64,000 nt of DNA from UBA1189 sp964570685 (GTDB lineage: Bacteria; Bacteroidota; Bacteroidia; Bacteroidales; Bacteroidaceae): positions 17,091 to 81,090 of the forward strand of contig CAZMZC010000007.1 in NCBI GenBank assembly GCA_964570685.1. Direction: 5' to 3'. Shown here one piece after another: positions 1 through 8,033 of this stretch. The position numbers and the translations under genes were made by a program. The number at the start of each line of letters is the position of its first letter. Position 1 is the stretch's first letter. The notes under the pieces are model-generated. The model was not told the origin of the DNA. It ran no database searches and saw only the letters and a program-made list of their open reading frames with translations.

Positions 1-584
1 TTGACCTCGGCATAGGATTGGATGAGGGCGTCGATGACGCGCTCCTGATGGGCAAACGAGAAGCGGCGGCGCGTGCCCATGTCGCCCAAGGTGAGCCCGC
101 CTTGCCAGATGCGGCGGCCCTTCGCAAGGCTCTTCGCGTACTCGGCCTCGGCATCGTAGCGCTCGGCATCACCGTTAAGCACATGCATCAGCTCGGAGAT
201 GGTGGAGAGGATGGGCATCTCCCACATGATGGTGCTCCACCACTTGCCCTTGACGCGGATGTCGAGATGGCCCTCGGCGTCCTGCGTGATGGTGAGCTCG
301 GAGGGGTTGAAGCGGTAGCCGCGCAGGAAGACGTTGATGAACCAATAGGGGAGGAAGGGGAAGGTGCGGGTCATGAACGCGCACTCATCGTCGGTAATCG
401 TCACTTCGGACAGGTGTTCCAGTTGCTCGTGCAGCAGGTGGGCGAACCCCTCGGGGTAGCGCGTCTGATGGCGGTCGAAGAACTGGTACTCGGTCTCGGC
501 CCTCGGGTACTGCTGCAGGATGTAGTACATGCAGGTGAAGGAGTAGAGGTCGTTGTCGGTGAAGTGGTTGATGATTGGTTTCAT
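1..584 (-). CDS. pncB: Nicotinate phosphoribosyltransferase, N-terminal part (runs off window)
   Basis: NAD salvage enzyme that joins nicotinate to PRPP, giving nicotinate mononucleotide in the cytoplasm. The reverse-strand translation starts MKPIINHFTDNDLYSFTCMY, the typical opening of the family, and stays open through about 194 codons to the window edge, with the family's GGLTLGDMGTRRRFSF-like stretch near residue 165-185. The ATG is at 584-582. The C-terminal half lies outside the window. It is read in the same direction as mutB but is separated from it by a hairpin, so it is probably its own transcription unit. The family call rests on recognising the N-terminal signature only. Confidence 0.85.
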   Translation of the reverse strand, partial: MKPIINHFTDNDLYSFTCMYYILQQYPRAETEYQFFDRHQTRYPEGFAHLLHEQLEHLSEVTITDDECAFMTRTFPFLPYWFINVFLRGYRFNPSELTITQDAEGHLDIRVKGKWWSTIMWEMPILSTISELMHVLNGDAERYDAEAEYAKSLAKGRRIWQGGLTLGDMGTRRRFSFAHQERVIDALIQSYAEV

Positions 585-635
585 GGGATGTGTGGAGTGT
601 TTGGTTGCCTTATATAAAGTGGTATTTGAGAACAT

Positions 636-678
636 AAAATCCCTCATCAAAGTGGTGTTTCTTTTGACGAGGGATTTT
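636..678 (-). terminator. Terminator hairpin after mutB
   Basis: AAAATCCCTC (636-645) pairs with GAGGGATTTT (669-678), with a further CAAA/TTTG pairing inside. It lies about 20 bases past the mutB stop. A/T runs flank both sides, so it could work in either direction. Confidence 0.7.
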
Positions 679-700
679 TCTTTGTTCTAACTGCCAAGAA

Positions 701-2845
701 TTAATCCTCGAGCAGCAATTCTACAATCTTGCAGGCCGACTGGGCTACGTTGGTACCGGGACCGAAGATGGCGGCTACGCCAGCTTGGTAGAGGTAGTCG
801 TAGTCCTGGGCGGGGATTACACCACCGGCGATGACCATGATGTCCTCGCGGCCGAGCTTGGTGAGCTCGTCGATAACCTGGGGCACGAGGGTCTTGTGAC
901 CGGCTGCGAGCGATGATACGCCGAGCACGTTCACGTCGTTCTCCACTGCCTGGCGGGCTGCCTCGGCGGGTGTCTGGAAGAGGGGACCCATATCAACGTC
1001 GAAGCCGCAGTCGGCATAGCCGGTAGCTACTACCTTGGCACCGCGGTCGTGACCGTCCTGGCCCATCTTGGCCACCATGATACGGGGGCGGCGGCCCTCC
1101 TTCTTGGCAAACTCCTCGGTGAGGGCGCATGCGCGCTCGAAGTCTGCATCTTTCTTACTTTCTGATGAATACACGCCTGAAATAGTTCTGATTACTGCTT
1201 TGTAACGGCCTACGATTTTCTCGCAAGCGTATGAAATCTCTCCGAGGGTAGCACGCACGCGGGCTGCCTCTACGGCCAGTGCCAAGAGGTTGCCTTCGCC
1301 GGTCTCTACGCAACGGGTGATGGCATCGAGGGCGGCCTGTACGGCTGCTTCGTCGCGCTTCTCACGCAGCTGCTTGAGGCTCTCGATTTGCTCGAGGCGT
1401 ACGGCGGTGTTGTCCACTTCGAGGATGTCAATGGGGTCTTCCTTCTCGAGGCGGTACTTGTTGGTACCCACGATGGTCTGCGCACCGGAGTCGATGCGGG
1501 CCTGTGTGCGGGCTGCTGCCTCCTCGATACGCATCTTGGGCAGGCCGGTCTCGATGGCCTTGGCCATACCGCCCAGCTTCTCGATCTCCTGGATGTGCTC
1601 CCATGCGCGGTGAGCGATCTCGTTGGTGAGTGCCTCTACGTAGTATGAGCCGCCCCATGGGTCGACGTTCTTGCATACGTAGGTCTCCTCCTGGATGTAG
1701 ATCTGTGTGTTACGTGCGATACGTGCCGAGAAGTCGGTGGGCAGGGCGATGGCCTCGTCGAGCGCATTGGTGTGGAGCGACTGGGTGTGGCCGAGGGCTG
1801 CTGCCATGGCTTCGATACAGGTGCGGCCTACGTTGTTGAAGGGGTCCTGCTCGGTGAGACTCCAGCCAGAGGTCTGCGAGTGGGTACGCAGGGCGAGTGA
1901 CTTGGGGTTCTTGGGACCGAACTGCTTCACAATCTTGGCCCACAGCATACGGGCTGCACGCATCTTGGCAATCTCCATGAAGTGGTTCATACCGATGGCC
2001 CAGAAGAAGGAGAGGCGGGGTGCGAAGGCATCGATGTCGATACCGGCGTTGACACCGGCGCGGAGGTACTCGAGACCGTCGGCGAGGGTGTAGGCCAGCT
2101 CGATGTCGGCCGTAGCACCGGCTTCCTGCATGTGGTAGCCTGAGATGGAGATGCTGTTGAACTTGGGCATATTCTGCGAGGTGTACTCGAAGATGTCAGA
2201 GATAATCTTCATGGAGAAGGCGGGCGGGTAGATGTAGGTGTTGCGCACCATGAACTCCTTGAGGATGTCGTTCTGGATGGTACCTGCCATCTCTTCGAGC
2301 TTGGCGCCTTGCTCAAGACCTGCGTTGATGTAGAAGGCCATCACGGGGAGCACGCCACCGTTCATGGTCATACTGACAGACATCTTGTTCAAGGGGATAC
2401 CCTCGAAGAGCACCTTCATGTTCTCCAATGAGCAGATAGATACACCTGCCTTACCTACGTCGCCTACTACACGCTCGTGGTCGGGGTCGTAGCCGCGGTG
2501 TGTGGGGAGGTCGAAGGCTACAGAGAGACCCTTCTGTCCGCTGGCGAGGTTACGACGGTAGAATGCGTTACTCTCCTCGGCGGTAGAGAATCCGGCATAC
2601 TGACGGATGGTCCAGGGGCGGAGCACATACATCACTGAATACGGGCCGCGGAGGTAGGGGGGCAGACCTGCTGCATAGTCGAGATGCTCCATGCCTTCGA
2701 GGTCTTCCTTGGTGTATACGGGTTTCACATCAATCAGCTCGGGAGTCTTCCAGTTGGCTGTGATGTCGTTTGCTTGCTGCCACTCGGCGCCGTTCTGAGC
2801 TTGAATACCAGCAAAGATGTCGATATTATTAAATGACTTTCTCAT
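701..2845 (-). CDS. mutB: Methylmalonyl-CoA mutase large subunit
   Basis: Catalytic subunit of the adenosylcobalamin enzyme that interconverts succinyl-CoA and (R)-methylmalonyl-CoA, a step of propionate production in Bacteroidales. At 714 aa it has the family's full length. An N-terminal TIM-barrel mutase domain (about 30-560) is followed by a B12-binding domain with the base-off signature MGQDGHDRGAKV near residue 600, whose His binds cobalt. The stop of mutA and this ATG are 2 bases apart, so the two subunits are translated from one mRNA. Nothing is missing or unusual. Confidence 0.97.
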   Translation of the reverse strand: MRKSFNNIDIFAGIQAQNGAEWQQANDITANWKTPELIDVKPVYTKEDLEGMEHLDYAAGLPPYLRGPYSVMYVLRPWTIRQYAGFSTAEESNAFYRRNLASGQKGLSVAFDLPTHRGYDPDHERVVGDVGKAGVSICSLENMKVLFEGIPLNKMSVSMTMNGGVLPVMAFYINAGLEQGAKLEEMAGTIQNDILKEFMVRNTYIYPPAFSMKIISDIFEYTSQNMPKFNSISISGYHMQEAGATADIELAYTLADGLEYLRAGVNAGIDIDAFAPRLSFFWAIGMNHFMEIAKMRAARMLWAKIVKQFGPKNPKSLALRTHSQTSGWSLTEQDPFNNVGRTCIEAMAAALGHTQSLHTNALDEAIALPTDFSARIARNTQIYIQEETYVCKNVDPWGGSYYVEALTNEIAHRAWEHIQEIEKLGGMAKAIETGLPKMRIEEAAARTQARIDSGAQTIVGTNKYRLEKEDPIDILEVDNTAVRLEQIESLKQLREKRDEAAVQAALDAITRCVETGEGNLLALAVEAARVRATLGEISYACEKIVGRYKAVIRTISGVYSSESKKDADFERACALTEEFAKKEGRRPRIMVAKMGQDGHDRGAKVVATGYADCGFDVDMGPLFQTPAEAARQAVENDVNVLGVSSLAAGHKTLVPQVIDELTKLGREDIMVIAGGVIPAQDYDYLYQAGVAAIFGPGTNVAQSACKIVELLLED

Positions 2846-2847
2846 GA

Positions 2848-4701
2848 TTACTTCAACAATTTAGCGTTATACTCTTTCAGTGTTTCCAGCACGTTGCAAC
2901 GCACATGGATGAAGTTCTCTATACCAGCTGCTTTCAAGTCGTCCATGCAAGCGGGAGCACCGGCTACGATGAACATGGCGCGGCCATCCACTGCCTTGAA
3001 GGCGGGAACAGCGTACTCGGCATACTCGTCGTCGCTTGAGCAGAGTACTACGATGTCGGCCTTGGCTGCCATGGCTGCCTCTACGCCCTCCTCTACGGTG
3101 GCGAAGCCGAGGTTGTCGATTACCTCATAGCCTGCACAAGCGAGGAAGTTGCATGAGAACTGTGCACGGGCCTGGCGCATGGCGAGGTTGCCGATGGTGA
3201 GCATGAATGCCTTGGGACGGCGGCCGCTCTCCTCGGTCTCGAGACGCAATGCCTCGAAAGCCGATGCCTGGCGGCTCTGGTCGAGCTTCTCATAGGTAGG
3301 CTCGCACTCGCCACCGCAGCAGCATGTCTGGCCCAAGGGGCGCTTGGTACCGGCTGTCTCGGTGAAGTTGGGGTATTGGTTGGTGCCGAGAAGGATCTCG
3401 CGACGCTTCGATACGGCTTCGCGGCGTGCATCACCACTCTTGTTTACGGCACGCTGGATGTTGCCGGCCTTGGCCTCGGCAAGGAATCCGTCTGCGTTCT
3501 CCACGGCGAGGAAGAGCTCCCAAGCCTGCTTGGCGATAGAGGCGGTGAGGGTCTCTATGTAGTATGAGCCGGCGGCGGGGTCTACGGTCTTGTCCAGATG
3601 GCACTCCTCCTTGAGCAGGAGCTGCTGGTTGCGGGCGATGCGCTCGGCAAACTCATCGGGAGTCTCGTAGGTCTTGTCGAAGGGGCATACGGTGATGCTG
3701 TCTACACCGGCGATGGCGGCACTCATGGCCTCGGTCTGGGTGCGCAGCAGGTTCACGTGTGCATCGAAAAGGGTGAGGTTGAAGGTCGATGTCTCGGCAT
3801 GTACGGCCATCTTGCAAGCGCAGTCGCACTGGGGCTCGTATTGCTTCACGATGGTAGCCCACAGCATGCGTGCAGCGCGGAACTTGGCAATCTCCATGAA
3901 GTAGTTGCTCGAGATACCGAAGTTGAACTTCACGGCCTTGGCTGCCACGTCTACGGGCACGCCAGCCTCTACCATGGTGCTGAGGTACTCGTGTCCCCAA
4001 GCGAGGGCGTAGCCCAGCTCCTGGCTGATGTATGAGCCTGCATTGTTCATCGAGAGAGCGTTCACAGCCACACACTTGTACTCGGGCAGCGCCTGCATGG
4101 TCTCCACGAGGGTCTTCAGGGTATCGGCATACTCGCCTATCTCCTTGCCCTTGGTCACAAGCTTGTTCAGGGGGTCGTAGTTGATAGAACCGCGCAGTAC
4201 GCTCAGGTCGTAACCCTTGGCGGTGAAGTAGTTGATGAGGATATTGGCGAGCTCTACCGACTTGCCTACGCAGGTGACGAAGTTGAGCTCGATGCAGCAG
4301 GCGTGGATGCCCTTGAGCAGTGTCTCGATACCTTCGGCAGAGAGCATCTTGCCCTTGATCTTGAAGCCCAGTGAGTCGGCACCGCGCTCGAGCACCTGCA
4401 GTGCCTTGGCATTGGCCTCGGCATAGTCGGTCACCTCGATGTCCTGGCGCACGCACCATTCGTTGTTGTCTTTCTTGTTACCGCGCACGAAGGGGTACTC
4501 GCCCGGCAGTGCGTTGGTAGTAGCCAGTGAGGCAATGTCCTCACGGCGGTAGAAGGGCTGTATGGCGAAGCCTTCGTTGGTCTTCCATACCAGCTTCTTC
4601 TCGTAGTCGGCACCCTTGAGGTCGGCAACGGCCTTCTCCTTCCACGCTTCGGTGGTGGTAGGTGCAAACTCGCTGAAGAGTTTTTCTTTACTATTTGCCA
4701 T
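2848..4701 (-). CDS. mutA: Methylmalonyl-CoA mutase small subunit
   Basis: Non-catalytic partner of MutB in the heterodimer. It is 617 aa, similar in fold to MutB, but the C-terminal B12-like domain lacks the DxHxxG cobalt ligand, as expected for a small subunit. It carries a CCCGGEC cysteine cluster near residue 470, which I cannot assign. It is the first gene of the mutA-mutB operon, with a Bacteroidetes -7 box about 55 bases upstream. Confidence 0.95.
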   Translation of the reverse strand: MANSKEKLFSEFAPTTTEAWKEKAVADLKGADYEKKLVWKTNEGFAIQPFYRREDIASLATTNALPGEYPFVRGNKKDNNEWCVRQDIEVTDYAEANAKALQVLERGADSLGFKIKGKMLSAEGIETLLKGIHACCIELNFVTCVGKSVELANILINYFTAKGYDLSVLRGSINYDPLNKLVTKGKEIGEYADTLKTLVETMQALPEYKCVAVNALSMNNAGSYISQELGYALAWGHEYLSTMVEAGVPVDVAAKAVKFNFGISSNYFMEIAKFRAARMLWATIVKQYEPQCDCACKMAVHAETSTFNLTLFDAHVNLLRTQTEAMSAAIAGVDSITVCPFDKTYETPDEFAERIARNQQLLLKEECHLDKTVDPAAGSYYIETLTASIAKQAWELFLAVENADGFLAEAKAGNIQRAVNKSGDARREAVSKRREILLGTNQYPNFTETAGTKRPLGQTCCCGGECEPTYEKLDQSRQASAFEALRLETEESGRRPKAFMLTIGNLAMRQARAQFSCNFLACAGYEVIDNLGFATVEEGVEAAMAAKADIVVLCSSDDEYAEYAVPAFKAVDGRAMFIVAGAPACMDDLKAAGIENFIHVRCNVLETLKEYNAKLLK

Positions 4702-4753
4702 AGTCTTTCGTTTGTGAATTATGATTTATAAAATTGTGTTTATATAATACCGT

Positions 4754-4762
4754 GCAAATGTA
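4754..4762 (-). promoter_or_regulatory. -7 promoter box for mutAB
   Basis: TACATTTGC on the reverse strand matches the Bacteroidetes TAnnTTTGC consensus and lies 53 bases before the mutA start. Confidence 0.6.
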
Positions 4763-4824
4763 CGGCTTTTTTTATTAAAAAAAAGATATTTACCTGACAA
4801 AGTTTTGTGAAAAGCCGCGTTTGC

Positions 4825-6324
4825 TCACCTTGTAGCGCCATGTTGACGGGCTTTGACGGGGACGATCACGGTGTTCTCCCACTGCAGGGGCTCGCTCTCG
4901 TTGCCGTAGCGGTCGATGGCGGTGATGGCATAGTGGCGCGCACGGGCAATGCTGGGCGTGGGTTCGGTGTAGTGAGGCTCGTGTAGGTAGGCCTGCTGCA
5001 GGCAGGCAGCATCATCGGTGTCGACGGGGTAGGTGTAGCTGCTGTATACGTTGTACCTGATGCTGTCGCCCATGGGCTGCCAGGTGAGCGTGGTGGTGTG
5101 GCGGTCGATGGCCACCTCGGTGAGCGTGGGCGCTGTGGGGGCTGAGGCATTGAGCCACGGCATGGCAGGCACCAGTGCGGGGGTGGGGTAGAAGGTGGTG
5201 AGGTAGTCGTACACGCCCTTGGTATTGTCGGTCACAAACTGGGAGCGGAACTGCGCTGCGCCTCCTGCGGGGTGGGCACGCACTACGTGGAGCTGGCGGA
5301 TGACCTCCTCGAGGTGCCAATCCTTCTCGTCGGGGTGGAGCTGGTAGGTGCCCATGCCGGCTACGATGTGGCGTCCATAGCTGTGCTCGTGCCAGTCGGT
5401 GATGAAGGGGTAGAAGTGGTGCCCGGCATAGTAGAGCATGGGGAAGAGGGCGTCGATGATGCCTTCGCGCATCCATGCCTGTGCCTCCTGGTGTACGGTG
5501 TGGTAGGCGTTCCATCCGTAGCTGCTGTAGCGCGAGGTGTCGGCGTGCTTGCCCAGCGTGGCAGCGCTCACGCATACCCATGGCTTGATGCTCTTGACCT
5601 TGGTGTAGAGGGTGCGCATGAGGGTGGTGATGTTGGCACGGCGCCAGTCACTCTTGCTTTGTCTCCATCGCTTCGATTGGTTATATATGGTACCGTCGGG
5701 ATAACTGCTGTTGCCTTCGGGGTAGCGTATGTAGTCGAAGTGTATGCCGTCGATGTCGTATCGTGTCACCAGTTCCTCGATGAGTGCGCCGAGGTGCTGT
5801 GCCGTGCCGGGGTGTGAGGGTTCCATGTACCAGGCCCCCTTGAAACGGGTACATTGGCTGCGCTTCTTCGTGGGGAGCGACTGCCGTGCGTGCCCCTTGA
5901 CATAGGCGGCATCGCCCAGGGGGATGGTCACGAGCCATGCGTGCAGCTGCATGCCGCGCCGGTGGCACTCCTCGATGGCGAAGGCCAAGGGGTCGTAGTC
6001 GGGGGCCACGCCATGGCGCCCCGTGAAGACAGGTGCGAAAGGCTCGATGGCCGAGGGGTATATGACATCGCCGCGTATGCGGGTCTGCAGTAGTATGGTG
6101 TTGATGTGGATGGCTTGCAGGCTATCGAGGATGGTGCAGAGGTGGGCACGCTGGGCGGCATAGTCGCCCCTGTGCTCCTCGCGTGGCCAATCGAGCCCTT
6201 TGATGGTGGTGAGCCATACGGCGCGGTACTCGCGCTTGGGGGCATCGACGAATTGAGCCTTGGTATGTATGGGTATGATGAGTGCTATGAGGGCTGCCCA
6301 TAACATTCGTGCCAATAATTTCAT
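4825..6324 (-). CDS. Secreted family-10-like glycosyl hydrolase (GHL10 / DUF187) with C-terminal Fn3-like domain
   Basis: A 499-aa exported protein. Residues 1-23 form a signal peptide ending IHTKAQF. The body (about 30-375) has the GHL10 pattern: REYRAVWLTTIKGLDWP near the start, then NTILLQTRIRGDVIYPS, DYDPLAFAIEECHRRGM, and DGIHFDYIRYPEG around residue 195, a TIM-barrel strand with acidic residues. The last roughly 110 residues look like an Fn3-type beta-sandwich. The family is thought to act on polysaccharide or peptidoglycan-related glycans, but the substrate is unknown. It stands alone between mutA and the divergent cstA. The promoter box sits only 3 bases before this ATG, so the start may be leaderless or the Met at residue 7 may be used. 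Confidence 0.85.
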   Translation of the reverse strand: MKLLARMLWAALIALIIPIHTKAQFVDAPKREYRAVWLTTIKGLDWPREEHRGDYAAQRAHLCTILDSLQAIHINTILLQTRIRGDVIYPSAIEPFAPVFTGRHGVAPDYDPLAFAIEECHRRGMQLHAWLVTIPLGDAAYVKGHARQSLPTKKRSQCTRFKGAWYMEPSHPGTAQHLGALIEELVTRYDIDGIHFDYIRYPEGNSSYPDGTIYNQSKRWRQSKSDWRRANITTLMRTLYTKVKSIKPWVCVSAATLGKHADTSRYSSYGWNAYHTVHQEAQAWMREGIIDALFPMLYYAGHHFYPFITDWHEHSYGRHIVAGMGTYQLHPDEKDWHLEEVIRQLHVVRAHPAGGAAQFRSQFVTDNTKGVYDYLTTFYPTPALVPAMPWLNASAPTAPTLTEVAIDRHTTTLTWQPMGDSIRYNVYSSYTYPVDTDDAACLQQAYLHEPHYTEPTPSIARARHYAITAIDRYGNESEPLQWENTVIVPVKARQHGATR

Positions 6325-6327
6325 GGT

Positions 6328-6336
6328 GCAAAATTA
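6328..6336 (-). promoter_or_regulatory. -7 promoter box abutting the GHL10 start codon
   Basis: TAATTTTGC on the reverse strand ends 3 bases before the ATG at 6324, implying a leaderless or nearly leaderless transcript. Confidence 0.55.
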
Positions 6337-6367
6337 GTGTAAAAAATCGATTAAGCGAAAATAATGT

Positions 6368-6395
6368 AAGTCAACTTGAATATTTATTGCAATGA
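6368..6395 (-). repeat. Degenerate copy of the palindromic promoter-upstream element
   Basis: AAGTCAACTTGAATATTTATTGCAATGAG resembles, in the same orientation relative to the gene, the elements upstream of the TonB receptor (14639-14680) and the SMR gene (48831-48866). The match is partial. Confidence 0.35.
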
Positions 6396-6452
6396 GTGCA
6401 AGTATCTTCTTGGTTTAGCCAATAAAGTTACGGGTTTTTCAAAAAAAAGCAC

Positions 6453-6461
6453 TAATTTTGC
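6453..6461 (+). promoter_or_regulatory. -7 promoter box for cstA
   Basis: TAATTTTGC, 40 bases before the cstA ATG; matches TAnnTTTGC. Confidence 0.6.
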
Positions 6462-6501
6462 CCCGTTTTTTCGACGAATCAATAGGTAATAGTCATACAT
6501 T

Positions 6502-7941
6502 ATGGTAACATTTTCGGTAGCACTGGCCCTGCTCATCATCGGCTATATCGTATATGGCGGTTTCGTGAACCGCATCTTTGGTCCCGACCCCAAGCGTGAG
6601 ACGCCCGCTGTGGCTATGAACGATGACGTGGATTATATCCCCATGCCCACGTGGAAGATTTTCATGATTCAGTTTCTCAACATCGCGGGCCTCGGACCCA
6701 TCTTCGGTGCCATCATGGGAGCGCAGTTCGGCACGGCATCGTATCTGTGGATTGTCATCGGTACACTCTTTGCCGGTGCCGTGCATGACTTCTTCTCGGG
6801 CTGCCTCTCTATCCGTAACAATGGAGCCAACCTGCCCGAACTCATTGGCAAGTACCTCGGTAGCCGCACCAAGGCGGTGATGAACGTCTTCACCATCGTG
6901 CTCATGGTGCTCGTGGGTGCTGTGTTCGTATCGGGTCCTGCCGAGCTGCTGGCGGGTATGACACCCGAGGCGTTGAACGTGAACTTCTGGATTGTGGTCA
7001 TCTTCCTATATTATATCTTGGCCACGCTGCTGCCTATCGACAAGATTATCGGGCGCATCTACCCGGTGTTTGCCGTGGCCCTGCTGTTCATGGCCTTCGG
7101 CGTGCTCATCATGCTGTATGTGAAGTCGCCCGAGCTACCCGAGATATGGGATGGCTTCGGCACTAAGTACGACCCCTCGCCCATCTTCCCCATGATGTTT
7201 GTGAGCATCGCTTGCGGTGCCATCAGCGGTTTCCATGCCACGCAGTCGCCCCTCATGGCACGCTGCATGAAGAACGAGCACCACTGCCGCCCCATCTTCT
7301 ACGGCGCTATGGTGACCGAGGGTATCGTGGCCCTCATCTGGGCTGCTGCCGCCACGTGGTTCTTCGGTGAGCACGGCACGGTGGACGCTGCTACGGGCAT
7401 CCCCTACAGCGGTGCCAAGGTGGCCACGATGATTTCGAAAGACTGGCTCGGTGCCATAGGTGGCGTGGTGGCCATCCTCGGTATCGTGGCTGCGCCTATC
7501 ACCAGTGGCGACACGGCTCTGCGCTCGGCACGTCTCATCCTGGCCGATATCCTGCATATGGAGCAGAAGAGCATCTGCCGCCGCCTCTACATCTGCATAC
7601 CCCTGTTCCTCGTCACCATGGGCGTACTCATCTACAGCCTTGCCGATGCCGATGGCTTCAAGATCATATGGCGCTACTTCGCGTGGAGTAACCAGACGCT
7701 CTCTGTCTTCACCCTTTGGGCCATCACCGTATACCTGGTGCAGCAGAAGAAGCATGCCTATTGGGTAACATTGCTGCCTGCCCTGTTCATGACCTGCGTG
7801 AGCGTTACCTACATCTGCATCGCTCCCGAAGGCTTCCAGCTGCCCCAGTTGGTGTCGTATGCCATCGGTGGTGTGGCAGTGCTCGTGGCTGTCGTATGGT
7901 TTGCCGTGTGGAAGCGTGGATGTAAGCAACGCCAACGGTAA
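6502..7941 (+). CDS. cstA: CstA family transporter (carbon starvation protein A, short form)
   Basis: Inner-membrane protein of 479 aa with about 12-13 hydrophobic segments. CstA proteins take up peptides and/or pyruvate in other bacteria. Family hallmarks are NIAGLGPIFGAIMGAQFG near residue 60, GAVHDFFSG near 92-100 and GAISGFHATQSP near 240. It is shorter than the roughly 700-aa E. coli protein, as is usual for the Bacteroidetes form, whose periplasmic extensions are missing. It is monocistronic with its own promoter. The substrate cannot be read from sequence. Confidence 0.9.
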   Translation: MVTFSVALALLIIGYIVYGGFVNRIFGPDPKRETPAVAMNDDVDYIPMPTWKIFMIQFLNIAGLGPIFGAIMGAQFGTASYLWIVIGTLFAGAVHDFFSGCLSIRNNGANLPELIGKYLGSRTKAVMNVFTIVLMVLVGAVFVSGPAELLAGMTPEALNVNFWIVVIFLYYILATLLPIDKIIGRIYPVFAVALLFMAFGVLIMLYVKSPELPEIWDGFGTKYDPSPIFPMMFVSIACGAISGFHATQSPLMARCMKNEHHCRPIFYGAMVTEGIVALIWAAAATWFFGEHGTVDAATGIPYSGAKVATMISKDWLGAIGGVVAILGIVAAPITSGDTALRSARLILADILHMEQKSICRRLYICIPLFLVTMGVLIYSLADADGFKIIWRYFAWSNQTLSVFTLWAITVYLVQQKKHAYWVTLLPALFMTCVSVTYICIAPEGFQLPQLVSYAIGGVAVLVAVVWFAVWKRGCKQRQR

Positions 7942-7982
7942 TAAAGTATCCTAAAAATAGATACATTGTACAGAAAAAAACG

Positions 7983-7991
7983 TATCTTTGC
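7983..7991 (+). promoter_or_regulatory. -7 promoter box for uvrA
   Basis: TATCTTTGC, 42 bases before the uvrA ATG; an exact match to TAnnTTTGC. Confidence 0.65.
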
Positions 7992-8033
7992 AGTAGCTGC
8001 GGTAATTGTAGCTGCTAAGAATCTGTTACGACA

